Part shown: in pieces, positions 17,999 to 26,134 of the stretch
Layout: each line of letters begins with the position of its first letter
Position numbering within the stretch: position 1 is the stretch's first letter
Assembly (NCBI RefSeq): GCF_003071365.1
Contig: NZ_CP028960.1
Span: 806,001-870,000 of the forward strand
DNA from: Methyloceanibacter sp. wino2
GTDB taxonomy: Bacteria > Pseudomonadota > Alphaproteobacteria > Rhizobiales > Methyloligellaceae
Direction of reading: 5' to 3'
DNA length: 64,000 nt
The notes under the pieces: generated by a model
Seen by the model: only the letters and a program-made list of their open reading frames with translations
Told to the model about the DNA's origin: nothing
Database searches by the model: none
Position numbers and translations under genes: made by a program

Positions 17999-18061
17999 AA
18001 GATGCATTTAACGTATTGCTTTTAAGCATCGCTCGAGTAACATGCATACAAAATACATCTT
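17999..18061. promoter_or_regulatory. Paired NsrR-like half sites in divergent promoter
   Basis: AAGATGCATTT at 17999-18009 and AAATACATCTT at 18051-18061 are inverted copies of the 11-bp NsrR half-site (AAGATGYATTT). They sit in the 104-bp gap between the Rrf2 gene and the truncated haemoglobin gene, close to both start codons. TTTTAAGCATC at 18020-18030 is a weaker third match. The arrangement suggests autorepression and control of the globin operon by nitric oxide; this is inferred from sequence only. Confidence 0.6.
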
Positions 18062-18079
18062 TGAACGGATCTGGGTCAA

Positions 18080-18505
18080 ATGGATAAGGCCGGAGGCATT
18101 GGCGGCGACGCTCGGAAACCCCGCGTAACAGCGGAGGAGGTTGCCCGCCTCGTGGACGGGTTCTACGCGAAGGTGCGCAGAGACCCTCAACTCGAATACG
18201 TCATCGACAGTGCGATCGTCGGCGATTGGGCCGGCCACCTGGCCAGAATGCGCGCCTTCTGGGCTGCCGCGATTTCGCCCCAAGGCGACACGTACGAGAC
18301 GCTCGTCGGGGCGCATCTGCGCTTCGACGGCATGGATCGGAGGTTGCTAACGCGTTGGATCGCGCTCTTCGATGAGACCTGCAGTGAGCTGTTCGACGAG
18401 CCGTTGGCCGCAGCGTTCAGCATGAAGGCGACGCGTATCGCCGAGAGGCTGAGAGGAGCGCTCGCTCAGGAGCGTGGCGGATCTCTGCCGCGGAGTATGC
18501 CATGA
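18080..18505 (+). CDS. Group III truncated haemoglobin
   Basis: The 141-residue protein shows trHb3 hallmarks: [37 protein letters not shown] (the HLxxMxxFW E-helix region) and [10 protein letters not shown] carrying the probable proximal His. Truncated globins bind oxygen and nitric oxide and many protect against NO. The gene diverges from an NsrR-like repressor and overlaps fdxA by four bases (ATGA), suggesting an NO-induced operon in which the ferredoxin could reduce the globin (inference). Confidence 0.9.
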   Translation: MDKAGGIGGDARKPRVTAEEVARLVDGFYAKVRRDPQLEYVIDSAIVGDWAGHLARMRAFWAAAISPQGDTYETLVGAHLRFDGMDRRLLTRWIALFDETCSELFDEPLAAAFSMKATRIAERLRGALAQERGGSLPRSMP

Positions 18506-18906
18506 CCTATGTCGTCACGGACAACTGCATCAGGTGTAAATACATGGACTGCGTGGAGGTGTGCCCGGTCGATTGCTTCTACGAAGGCGAAAACATGCTC
18601 GTCATTCATCCTGACGAATGCATCGATTGTGGAGTCTGCGAGCCAGAGTGTCCTGCCGAAGCCATCTTCCCCGACACGGGCGCGAATCTCGAAAGCTGGC
18701 TCGATCTGAACGCGAAGTACGCGGAACTGTGGCCGAACATCGCCGTGAAGCGCGAGCCGCCCGTCGACGCCGCCGCCTTCGACGGCGTTCCCAATAAGCT
18801 CGAGCCGTTTTTTTCGCCTAACCCGGGTCTGGGCGACCATGCTGACCACGAGGCGATAGAACAGGAACTACGAACGAATCCTAATGAACGTCGAGGGCAT
18901 CCGTAA
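18502..18906 (+). CDS. fdxA: Seven-iron ferredoxin FdxA
   Basis: The N-terminus [20 protein letters not shown] with CPVDCFYEG, then [17 protein letters not shown], is the standard pattern of FdxA-type [3Fe-4S][4Fe-4S] ferredoxins. At 134 residues it is slightly longer than the usual 110-112, with an acidic, His-rich C-terminal tail ([13 protein letters not shown]). It is translationally coupled to the truncated haemoglobin gene and so probably co-regulated by the NsrR-like repressor. Confidence 0.92.
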   Translation: MTYVVTDNCIRCKYMDCVEVCPVDCFYEGENMLVIHPDECIDCGVCEPECPAEAIFPDTGANLESWLDLNAKYAELWPNIAVKREPPVDAAAFDGVPNKLEPFFSPNPGLGDHADHEAIEQELRTNPNERRGHP

Positions 18907-19026
18907 ACAGCGCTCTCCCGCAGCGTCTTGTGGGAGCGTTGGAAGGGGAGGTTGCGGGCCAATGCGTCCACCCGCAATCTCCCTCCGAACGATAGATAGT
19001 ATAAAGTGTGAAGAAGGAAGTGGTCG

Positions 19027-20628
19027 ATGGCACAAACCGAAGCTCAACGTACCGCACATGACGATCGGCCGCATGGCTGGAGACGTTGGGCCTTCTCGAC
19101 GAACCACAAAGACATCGGCACGATGTATCTAATCCTCGCGGTCGTCGGCGGTACGATTGGTGGCCTCATGTCGATGGCGATGCGCGCAGAGCTCATGTAT
19201 CCAGGTCTGCAGATCTTCGTCAATCCGGACGCATTCAACGTCATTGTGACGGGCCATGGACTGATCATGATCTTCTTCGCCATCATGCCAGCGATGATCG
19301 GTGGCTTCGGCAACTGGATGGTTCCGTTGATGCTGGGCGCACCCGACATGGCGTTCCCGCGCATGAACAATATTTCGTTCTGGCTTCTCCCGGCCGCGTT
19401 CACGCTCCTGTTGGCATCGCTCTTCGTGCCCGGCGCACCCGGAACTGAAGGGGCGGGAACGGGGTGGACTGCGTACGCGCCACTATCCACGAAGGGAAGT
19501 CCAGGAATTGCGATGGACTTCGTAATCCTCTCGATTCACCTAGCGGGAATCTCCTCCATCCTCGGGGCGATCAACTTCATTACGACCATCTTCAACATGC
19601 GCGCACCAGGCATGACTTTCCACAAGATGCCGCTCTATGTCTGGTCAATCCTGGTGACGTCGTTCCTGCTATTGTTGTCGGTTCCGGTCTTGGCTGGCGG
19701 AATCACGATGCTTCTGACCGATCGCAATTTCGGCTCCGCCTTCTTCGACTCGTCCCATGGCGGCGATCCTCTGCTGTACCAACACCTGTTCTGGTTCTTC
19801 GGTCACCCGGAGGTCTACATCATGATCCTCGGTGGCTTCGGGATCGTCAGCCACGTCGTTTCGACGTTCTCACGGAAACCCATCTTCGGCTATCTCGGCA
19901 TGGTCTATGCGTTGGTCGCCATTGGGACTGTCGGATTTGTCGTCTGGGCGCACCATATGTTCACATCCGGTCTAGGCCCAGACACGCAAGCCTATTTCGC
20001 CTTTGCTTCGATGGTCATCGCCGTGCCCACCGGCATCAAGATCTTCTCTTGGGTCGCGACCATGTGGGGTGGATCGATAACCTTGCGTACGCCGTTGCTC
20101 TGGGCCCTTGGTTTCATCTTCTTGTTTACGATCGGGGGTGTGACGGGCGTCGTGTTGGCCAATGCGGGTCTCGATCGTTCGCTTCACGACACCTATTATG
20201 TGGTCGCGCATTTCCACTACGTCTTGTCGGTCGGCGCTGTCTTCGCGATCTTTGCCGGCTGGTATTACTGGTGTCCCAAGATGACGGGGTACATGTATTC
20301 CGAAGCCCTGGGGAAGCTACACTTCTGGCTGATGTTCCTCGGCGCGAACATCGCGTTCTTCCCGATGCATTTCCTCGGCCTTGCCGGCATGCCCCGGCGC
20401 ATCGCCGATTATCCGGACACGTTCGCCGGATGGAACTTCGTGGCGTCGATTGGCGCCTTCATGGCCTTCGCCGGCTTTCTCGTCTTCTTCGTGAGCGTCG
20501 CAAACACGTTCTGGGCACGCCGCCGAGCACCGGCCAATCCGTGGGGCGTCGGTGCCACGACCTTGGAATGGACCGTGCCGTCGCCGGCTCCGTTCCACAC
20601 CTTCCAGACGCTGCCGCGTATCCGATAA
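19027..20628 (+). CDS. ctaD: Cytochrome c oxidase subunit I (aa3 type), stand-alone
   Basis: The 533-residue, twelve-helix protein has all haem-copper ligands: [10 protein letters not shown] (low-spin haem a), GHPEVY with the Tyr that cross-links to the Cu-B His, WAHHMFT (Cu-B His pair) and [15 protein letters not shown] (haem a3 and a). The D-channel Asp ([13 protein letters not shown]) and K-channel Lys (TGIKIFSW) are present, so it is a type A oxidase subunit I. No subunit II, III or haem-assembly gene is nearby, which is unusual. It follows the NO-inducible globin-fdxA pair by 120 bp and may supply an alternative catalytic subunit under NO stress (inference). GAAGGAAGTGG gives a ribosome-binding site. 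Confidence 0.93.
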   Translation: MAQTEAQRTAHDDRPHGWRRWAFSTNHKDIGTMYLILAVVGGTIGGLMSMAMRAELMYPGLQIFVNPDAFNVIVTGHGLIMIFFAIMPAMIGGFGNWMVPLMLGAPDMAFPRMNNISFWLLPAAFTLLLASLFVPGAPGTEGAGTGWTAYAPLSTKGSPGIAMDFVILSIHLAGISSILGAINFITTIFNMRAPGMTFHKMPLYVWSILVTSFLLLLSVPVLAGGITMLLTDRNFGSAFFDSSHGGDPLLYQHLFWFFGHPEVYIMILGGFGIVSHVVSTFSRKPIFGYLGMVYALVAIGTVGFVVWAHHMFTSGLGPDTQAYFAFASMVIAVPTGIKIFSWVATMWGGSITLRTPLLWALGFIFLFTIGGVTGVVLANAGLDRSLHDTYYVVAHFHYVLSVGAVFAIFAGWYYWCPKMTGYMYSEALGKLHFWLMFLGANIAFFPMHFLGLAGMPRRIADYPDTFAGWNFVASIGAFMAFAGFLVFFVSVANTFWARRRAPANPWGVGATTLEWTVPSPAPFHTFQTLPRIR

Positions 20629-20651
20629 CGTTGGATCAAAAGGAGAGCGCA

Positions 20652-21020
20652 TTGCGCGCCGCTCGACCGTTCACGATCAAGGTCAAACGAGCCTACGAAT
20701 CGCCGGCGGAGAGCGATGGGCAGCGGATCCTTGTTGACCGGGTCTGGCCGCGCGGCCTCACCAAGGAGCAGCTCCACCTGCATCGCTGGGCGAAGGAACT
20801 GGCCCCAAGTGCGGCGCTGAGAAAATGGTTTGGCCACGATGCCGCGCGCTGGGATGCGTTCTGCGCGCGCTATCATCGCGAACTCGATGCGCGTCCGGAA
20901 GTAGTTGCAGAACTCGTGACCGCATGCCGCAAATGGCCGGTGACCTTGGTCTTCGGTGCAAGGGATGTCGATCACAATCAGGCTGTGGCGCTCGAACGGT
21001 ATCTCCGATCCCGCGTGTAA
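20652..21020 (+). CDS. DUF488 family protein
   Basis: The 122-residue product FTIKVKRAYESPAESDGQRI, LVDRVWPRGLTKEQLHLHRW and KWFGHDAARWDAFCARYHRE is a typical DUF488 (YeaO-like) protein, a small family of unknown function often near haem or stress genes. There is no ATG; I place the start at a TTG (20652) that follows AAAAGGAGAGCGCA at ideal spacing and precedes the conserved start of homology. The frame is open far upstream but overlaps ctaD there and has no meaning. Lies 24 bp after ctaD, so probably in the same transcript. Confidence 0.8.
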   Translation: MRAARPFTIKVKRAYESPAESDGQRILVDRVWPRGLTKEQLHLHRWAKELAPSAALRKWFGHDAARWDAFCARYHRELDARPEVVAELVTACRKWPVTLVFGARDVDHNQAVALERYLRSRV

Positions 21021-21063
21021 GCTGGTTCCGAAGCATCACGCGTTCCCTGCCGGTCTACTGCTT

Positions 21064-21561
21064 ATGCGTACTCGTGCTTTGACGAGAGCTTCCGTGATGA
21101 ACGGTGCCCAACACCGTGGAGTGTTTGACACAATTTTCAGTCAGGGATTCAGGCCGCTTTTCTTCGGTGCAGGTCTCGGGGCAGCGATTGCCGTTGCGAT
21201 CTGGCTCTCGATCCTTCGCGGAGACGCAACACTGACGACATCCTTCGCGCCGACCCGCTGACATGCGCATGAGATGTTGTTCGGCGCTGCCGCCGCAGCC
21301 CTAGGTGGCTTCGTGTTGACTGCTATACCGAACTGGACAGGACGCACGCCAGTGAGAGGTACGCCGCTCGTCGTTTTGGTTACAGCATGGTTGGTGGGCC
21401 GAATCGCCGTGGCGACATCGGCCATTGTCGGCAACCTGCAGGCTGTCGTCCTAGATCTCTCGTTTTGGGCGATCCTTTTTGCGCTGGTCGTACGCGAGAT
21501 CGTCGCAGCCAGAATTTGGCGGCACGCGCCGGCCATCCGCCCAGCCCTCGCGACGTCATGA
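21064..21561 (+). pseudogene. nnrS, truncated and with an internal stop
   Basis: The frame reads FSQGFRPLFFGAGLGAAIAV, then after a TGA at 21259-21261 HAHEMLFGAAAAALGGFVLT and AIPNWTGRTPVRG, ending in VVREIVAARIWR. The intact NnrS in this window (42386) has WHAHEMIFGYTG, so the Trp codon TGG has become TGA. NnrS is a twelve-helix haem-copper membrane protein that eases nitric-oxide stress. Only the first 160 or so of about 395 residues are present, and the frame then runs into a reverse-strand dioxygenase relic. It is broken twice and should be inactive. Confidence 0.85.
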
Positions 21562-21647
21562 CGGAGCGCATTTGCTTCGTCGTGCGAAATGAAAATCCGT
21601 CGCGCGCAATGTCCCGCGCGATCGCTAAGAGTGACTCCGCTGACGAT
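21515..21647 (-). pseudogene. 2OG-Fe dioxygenase, N-terminal remnant
   Basis: The minus-strand frame LAIARDIARDGFSFRTTKQM followed by RSVMTSRGLGGWPARAAKF lines up with residues 38-72 of the intact dioxygenase at 31877-32701 (IIAQELARDGVSFRTGNEM, RSILGTEILNAWSAFAASW). It lacks all the iron-binding residues and abuts the nnrS relic, so a deletion seems to have joined two broken genes tail to tail. Confidence 0.7.
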
Positions 21648-21782
21648 GGGCACTTAGCCACCGCGTCCTGGCTAGCCGCACCGGCGTGCGAACCCTTATT
21701 GCCCATGTCGCGCACTTCTACCTGACCCCGACCTGAGGCGCACTCTCATACATCGGCCTGCCCCATATCACCAAGCCAAAGC

Positions 21783-22517
21783 CTATTCACCCTCTTGCGG
21801 AGACCGTGAGCGTCCGTGGCTCAGAATGGGCACGCGCGGCCTGGAGGATCCGGTGCCGACCGACACTCGATGAAACCGGATTCGGCCTGCCGTATTCCGC
21901 CCCTCTTCCCAATCCCGGTCCGTCCAATAGGTGCCTTCGAGCACCGCAGGCCGGTGCCCTGGTGGGATGGTCAGGCATGCCGTACCGAGATGTCTTCGGC
22001 AAACAGCCGTGGTGTCCAAAACAAGGCTGTCAAACACGTAGAATAGGACAGGCCGGTTCGATGTCTTGTCCTGCCGAAGTGTGCAGACGACCGCCTCGGA
22101 GCATTTGCGCCCCTTTCGCGACATCAGCTGCATGCGCACGCCCGAGACGCATGTGTCGATTCGAGCTGTTCCGATCTTACTGTAGAGGCGGGCTTCCGCG
22201 TCGGCGGATGATCGCCGCGCCCGGACCGCATTGGAGCGCACCTCGACGAGGTAGTCTCCGTCGATGTCCAGAGCGAGCTGCCACAGCCCGAGAAGGCGAC
22301 CAAGGATCGGAAGCCGCACCCTTCCGGCGACGAGTGACAGTGCCGCGCAAACAGCAAGAACCTTGAGCGTCGTGCCGAGTTCGGGCTGCAGTTCCGCAAA
22401 GAGCAGCACGATGGCCAGCGCGACGACAAGAGACGTGGTGACTGCGCGCGCCGCACTGGAGAGGCGCTGGCGCCAGGTCAGTTCAAATCGCGCGCGGAAT
22501 TGCCGAGGCCGTACCAC
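21783..22517 (-). CDS. Cap15-like 2TM-beta protein (CBASS effector-type), orphan
   Basis: The 244-residue protein starts at a GTG preceded by GGGAGGAGCAGC. Two hydrophobic helices (about residues 22-44, AVTTSLVVALAIVLLFAEL, and 50-68, LKVLAVCAALSLVAGRV) are followed by a beta-rich domain with IDGDYLVEVRSN, RPVLFYVFDSLVLD, HLGTACLTI and LEGTYWTDRDW...AGRIRFHRV. That order (SGxW-like strand, Y-x-Y/F strand, GTAxL, L-x-GxYWTxR, then GxIxF) matches the SMODS-associated 2TM beta effector domain of Cap15, a cyclic-nucleotide-sensing membrane protein of CBASS anti-phage systems. No CD-NTase gene lies in this window; the next gene is metB. Function as an immune effector is therefore unproven, and the C-terminal 25 residues are poorly conserved and basic. 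Confidence 0.6.
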   Translation of the reverse strand: MVRPRQFRARFELTWRQRLSSAARAVTTSLVVALAIVLLFAELQPELGTTLKVLAVCAALSLVAGRVRLPILGRLLGLWQLALDIDGDYLVEVRSNAVRARRSSADAEARLYSKIGTARIDTCVSGVRMQLMSRKGRKCSEAVVCTLRQDKTSNRPVLFYVFDSLVLDTTAVCRRHLGTACLTIPPGHRPAVLEGTYWTDRDWEEGRNTAGRIRFHRVSVGTGSSRPRVPILSHGRSRSPQEGE

Positions 22518-22538
22518 GCTGCTCCTCCCGGGCCGGTG

Positions 22539-23714
22539 TTAGAGAGCCGCCACCCTCTCCCGCGCCACGTCAAACGCCTGTTCCAGATCCGCAAGAAGAT
22601 CATCTGCCGCTTCGAGACCGATCGAAAGCCGGAGAAGTCTGTCAGTGATTCCCGCCGCGGCCCTTGCAGTTTCGCCCATCCCTACATGCGTCATGGTCGC
22701 CGGATGCGCGACGAGACTCTCTATCCCACCGAGAGATTCGGCCAATGTGAAAACGCTCAGAGATTCCACGAAGCGGCGCACGGCTCCCACGCCACCATCG
22801 AGTTCGAAACTCAGCATGGCGCCGAACCCGGCTTGTTGGCGGCCAGCAATGGCATGGCCCGGATGCGACGGAAGACCGGGATAGTGCACCGCTGCAACTT
22901 GAGGATGGGCGTCCAAGAACCGCGCGATACGTTCCGCATTCTCCTGCTGCCGCTCCATCCGTGGAAAAAGCGTCCGCAATCCGCGAAGGGTCAGATAGGA
23001 ATCGAAAGGCGCGCCCGTGATGCCGGTAATGTTGGCCCAAGTCGCGAATGTCTCCACATCCGCGGCATCCGCGGCAACGATGGCGCCGCCCACGACATCG
23101 GAATGACCGTTGAGGTATTTTGTCGTGGAATGAATCACGAAGTCCGCGCCGAGCGAGATGGGCCGCTGAAGCGCAGGCGACAGGAATGTGTTGTCGACAG
23201 CGGTCTTCGCTCCGAACGACTTGGCACGTTCTGCGATCTGCGCGATGTCGACGACACGCATCAGCGGGTTGCTAGGCGTTTCGATCAAGACCAGCGCGGG
23301 ATACTGCTCGAAGGCCGCTTCCAACGCGGCGTCGTCTCCTTGGTCGACAAACACGACCGAGAAATGGCCCCGGTCCCGCCGCGCGGCCAGAAGCCGATAG
23401 GTTCCGCCGTAGCAATCATGCGGGGCAACGATGAGCGTGTCGGGCTCCAGTGTGGACAGGAGCAAGTCGACGGCCGACATGCCCGACGACGTTACGACTG
23501 CTCCCGCGCCGCCCTCAAGTCGCGCGATCGTATCCGCAAGAAGTGCGCGGCTAGGATTGGCGGTACGCGAGTAGTCGTAGGGGCCGCTCTGCGCAAACCC
23601 CGGAAACACGAACGTGCTCGACAGATAGATCGGGGGCGTGACTGCCCCAAAGGATTCGTCCAACGCGATTCCGTTACCGGCAGCAATCGTTTCAGGATTC
23701 AGACTCTTCGACAT
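22539..23714 (-). CDS. metB: Cystathionine gamma-synthase (Cys/Met metabolism PLP enzyme)
   Basis: The 391-residue protein is a full-length Cys/Met-metabolism PLP enzyme. It has GPYDYSRTANPSRALLADTI (PLP phosphate contacts), ARLEGGAGAVVTSSGMSAVD, HDCYGGTYRL, ETPSNPLMRVVDI, DNTFLSP and the internal-aldimine Lys at about 199 in HSTTKYLNGHSDVVGG. It condenses an activated homoserine with cysteine to cystathionine; an O-acylhomoserine sulfhydrylase cannot be excluded from sequence alone. It lies 18 bp from the peroxiredoxin gene and close to cysIJ, forming a sulfur-assimilation group. Confidence 0.85.
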   Translation of the reverse strand: MSKSLNPETIAAGNGIALDESFGAVTPPIYLSSTFVFPGFAQSGPYDYSRTANPSRALLADTIARLEGGAGAVVTSSGMSAVDLLLSTLEPDTLIVAPHDCYGGTYRLLAARRDRGHFSVVFVDQGDDAALEAAFEQYPALVLIETPSNPLMRVVDIAQIAERAKSFGAKTAVDNTFLSPALQRPISLGADFVIHSTTKYLNGHSDVVGGAIVAADAADVETFATWANITGITGAPFDSYLTLRGLRTLFPRMERQQENAERIARFLDAHPQVAAVHYPGLPSHPGHAIAGRQQAGFGAMLSFELDGGVGAVRRFVESLSVFTLAESLGGIESLVAHPATMTHVGMGETARAAAGITDRLLRLSIGLEAADDLLADLEQAFDVARERVAAL

Positions 23715-23732
23715 GTGTCACCGTCCATATTG

Positions 23733-24365
23733 TCAGTCGGGCAAATCCACCATGCGCAAATAGGGCTTTAGTTCGCGCCAGCCTTGCGGGAAGTGTTCCT
23801 TGGCCTGCTGGTTCGTAAGTGCCGGCGAGATGATGACGGGTTCGCCCGGTTGCCAGTTGACGGGCGTCGCGACTTTGGCCCTGTCGCCGGTCTGCACGCT
23901 GTCGATAGCGCGCACGATCTCAGCGAAGTTTCGGCCCGCAGCCGGGGGATAGATCAGGATCAGACGGATGCGCTTCGTGGGATCGATCAGGAAGACGGCT
24001 CTGACCGTGACCGTCGGATCAGAATCCGGATGGATCATGTCGTAGAGGGTCGCCACGCGCTTGTCGGCGTCCGCGAGCAACGGAAAATTGAGGGCATGCC
24101 CCTGGGTCTCGGCGATATCCTTCGCCCATTCGGCGTGGCTCTCCAGCGGATCGACTGAGAGCCCGAGCGTCTTGACGTTGCGCTTCTCCCATTCCGGCTT
24201 CAGCCGTGCGACTTCGGCCAACTCCGTGGTGCAGACCGGCGTGAAGTTTTTGGGATGGCTGAAAAGCAGGCCCCACGACTTGCCCAACCACGCATGGAAG
24301 TGGATCGGACCTTCAGTGCTTTCCTGCTCGAAGTCCGGCGCAATCTGGCCGAGTTGCAGAGACAT
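23733..24365 (-). CDS. 1-Cys peroxiredoxin (Prx6 type)
   Basis: The 210-residue protein has the peroxidatic Cys at position 45 in HPKNFTPVCTTEL and no second cysteine, so it is a 1-Cys Prx6-type enzyme reducing hydrogen peroxide or alkyl hydroperoxides. GLSVDPLESHAEWAKDI and the long C-terminal arm (VNWQPGEPVIISP, GWRELKPYLRMVDLP) fit this group. The ATG at 24365 overlaps the cysI stop by one base (TGATG), which fixes the start and implies translational coupling with sulfite reductase. Confidence 0.92.
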   Translation of the reverse strand: MSLQLGQIAPDFEQESTEGPIHFHAWLGKSWGLLFSHPKNFTPVCTTELAEVARLKPEWEKRNVKTLGLSVDPLESHAEWAKDIAETQGHALNFPLLADADKRVATLYDMIHPDSDPTVTVRAVFLIDPTKRIRLILIYPPAAGRNFAEIVRAIDSVQTGDRAKVATPVNWQPGEPVIISPALTNQQAKEHFPQGWRELKPYLRMVDLPD

Positions 24366-26134
24366 CAACGTGCTCCTTTAGACTTTTTCTTGGACCGCGC
24401 TTGCGGACTGTTGTCTTGGGTGGGGCCGAGGTATCCGGCGCGGAGGGCAAAATCGCCGAGATGCTCGCCCCGCTTCCGGTCGCGCGCGAAGTCCGCGAGG
24501 ACACCGCCGAGCTTGTCGAGGATCGCCGCCTCACCGACATTCTCGAGGACCAGCTGGTTCAGCCTCTGACCGTGAAAGCCACCGCCGAGATAGAGATTGT
24601 ATTTCCCGGGCGCACGCCCCGTGAGACCGATGTCGCAGATATACGGCCGGGCGCATCCGTTCGGGCATCCGGTCATGCGCATTGTGATCGGCTCGTCGTA
24701 GAGGCTATGGCGTTTCAGCATCTCCTCGATCTTGGTGATGAGGCTGGGCAGGTAGCGCTCGGACTCCGCCATGGCGAGGCCGCAAGTGGGCAAGGCCACA
24801 CAGGCCATCGCGTTCAGCCTCAGACCGCTTCCTCGATTGAGTTCGGAAAGACCGTGGACGCCGAGCAGGCCTTCGATTTGGCTTCGCTCCTGCTCGGTGA
24901 GGTTGGAGATCATGAGGTTCTGGTTGGGCGTGACGCGAAACTCGCCCGCGTTCATATGCGCGATAGCCTGTATCCCATCGAGCAACCGGCGCTCGGGACC
25001 ATTCCGTATCCGACCATTCTCGATGAATAGGGTGAAATGCTGGAGGCCGTCCTCGCCCTGTTGCCAGCCGAGCGTGTCGCCGTTCGAGGCGAAGTCGAAC
25101 GCTTTCGCGGGCGCCAATTCGAATCCGAGCCGCACTTCGATCTCGGCCTTGACCCATTCAAGGCCCTTGTCGTCGATCGTATATTTGAACCGGGCGCGGG
25201 CGCGGTCCGCTCGATCTCCGTAATCGCGCTGGACTTCCATGACGGCGTCGATCGTGGCCAGCAGATCGTCTACCGATACGAATCCGATTACGTCCGCCAG
25301 GCGCGGGTATGAGTTCGGGTTGCGGTCGATGCGCCCCATGCCTCCGCCGATCGCGATGTTGAATCCGATGAGCTTCGTCCGCTCGATGATGGCGATGAAG
25401 CCGAGGTCCTGCGCGTAGACGTCGATGTCGTTGATGGGCGGGACCACAAATCCGATCTTGAATTTGCGGGGCATGTAGGTACGGCCGTAGAGGGGCTCTT
25501 CTGGTCCCGCGACAGCCACGCGCTCCTCCTCGTACCAGATCTCCTTGTACGCGCCGGTCTTCGGCACCGCATGATCGCTCGCGCGCTTCGCGAGCGCATA
25601 GACCTCAGCGTGCAGCGAGGACAGATGCGGATTGACCGAGCACATAACGCCGCGGCAATCGTCTCCGCATGCGGCCTTGGTATCGAGGAGGACGTCGCGC
25701 AAGCCTTGAAGAGTTGCGCGAAGGTTGTGCTTCAGCACACCGTGAAACTGAAAGGTCTGCCGTGTCGTAAGGCGGAGACTCCCGCCTCCGTAGTCGCGGG
25801 CCAGCGTATCGAGCTTGAGCCATTGTGATGGGCTGCACACGCCACCCGGCAATCGCACACGGGCCATGAAGCCATAGGCGGGCTCCAACTTCTGCCTGCG
25901 TCTTTCATCTCTCACGTCCCGATCGTCCTGGAGATAGAGCCCATGAAACTTCATGAGCTTCTGATCGTCCGGAGAGACGGCGCGGGTGATGGGGTCAGCC
26001 AGGCCGTCGACGATGCCGCCGCGCAGCTGATCGCTGTTCGCCTTCAGCGTCTCGTCGGGATGGAGCCTGTCCAAGGACTGCGAGACATCGCGACTCCGGT
26101 CGGTCGCCGGCGCGGCAGGACTTTCAATAGACAT
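24365..26134 (-). CDS. cysI: Sulfite reductase hemoprotein beta subunit
   Basis: This 589-residue protein is the sirohaem/4Fe-4S subunit of assimilatory NADPH-sulfite reductase, reducing sulfite to sulfide. The cluster-sirohaem ligands are Cys445 and Cys451 (CVALPTC) and Cys490 and Cys494 (GCPNGCARPY). GGSLRLTTRQTFQFHG and RNPNSYPRLADVIGF are other family signatures. It follows cysJ with an 11-bp overlap and is coupled to the peroxiredoxin gene downstream. Confidence 0.95.
   Translation of the reverse strand: MSIESPAAPATDRSRDVSQSLDRLHPDETLKANSDQLRGGIVDGLADPITRAVSPDDQKLMKFHGLYLQDDRDVRDERRRQKLEPAYGFMARVRLPGGVCSPSQWLKLDTLARDYGGGSLRLTTRQTFQFHGVLKHNLRATLQGLRDVLLDTKAACGDDCRGVMCSVNPHLSSLHAEVYALAKRASDHAVPKTGAYKEIWYEEERVAVAGPEEPLYGRTYMPRKFKIGFVVPPINDIDVYAQDLGFIAIIERTKLIGFNIAIGGGMGRIDRNPNSYPRLADVIGFVSVDDLLATIDAVMEVQRDYGDRADRARARFKYTIDDKGLEWVKAEIEVRLGFELAPAKAFDFASNGDTLGWQQGEDGLQHFTLFIENGRIRNGPERRLLDGIQAIAHMNAGEFRVTPNQNLMISNLTEQERSQIEGLLGVHGLSELNRGSGLRLNAMACVALPTCGLAMAESERYLPSLITKIEEMLKRHSLYDEPITMRMTGCPNGCARPYICDIGLTGRAPGKYNLYLGGGFHGQRLNQLVLENVGEAAILDKLGGVLADFARDRKRGEHLGDFALRAGYLGPTQDNSPQARSKKKSKGAR

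Noticed and set aside
19464-20651. Long frame overlapping ctaD and joined to the DUF488 gene
   Set aside because: Only the last 122 codons have homology; the upstream part is an alternative frame of ctaD.
21783-22517. A complete CBASS operon around the Cap15-like gene
   Set aside because: Neighbours are metB and gene relics; no CD-NTase, E1/E2 or other CBASS gene is present in the window.
22539-23732. A SAM riboswitch before metB
   Set aside because: Only 18 bases separate metB from the upstream peroxiredoxin gene, leaving no room.
22668-23771. A 423-codon plus-strand frame from 22500
   Set aside because: It is antisense to metB, which is a well-supported full-length enzyme.
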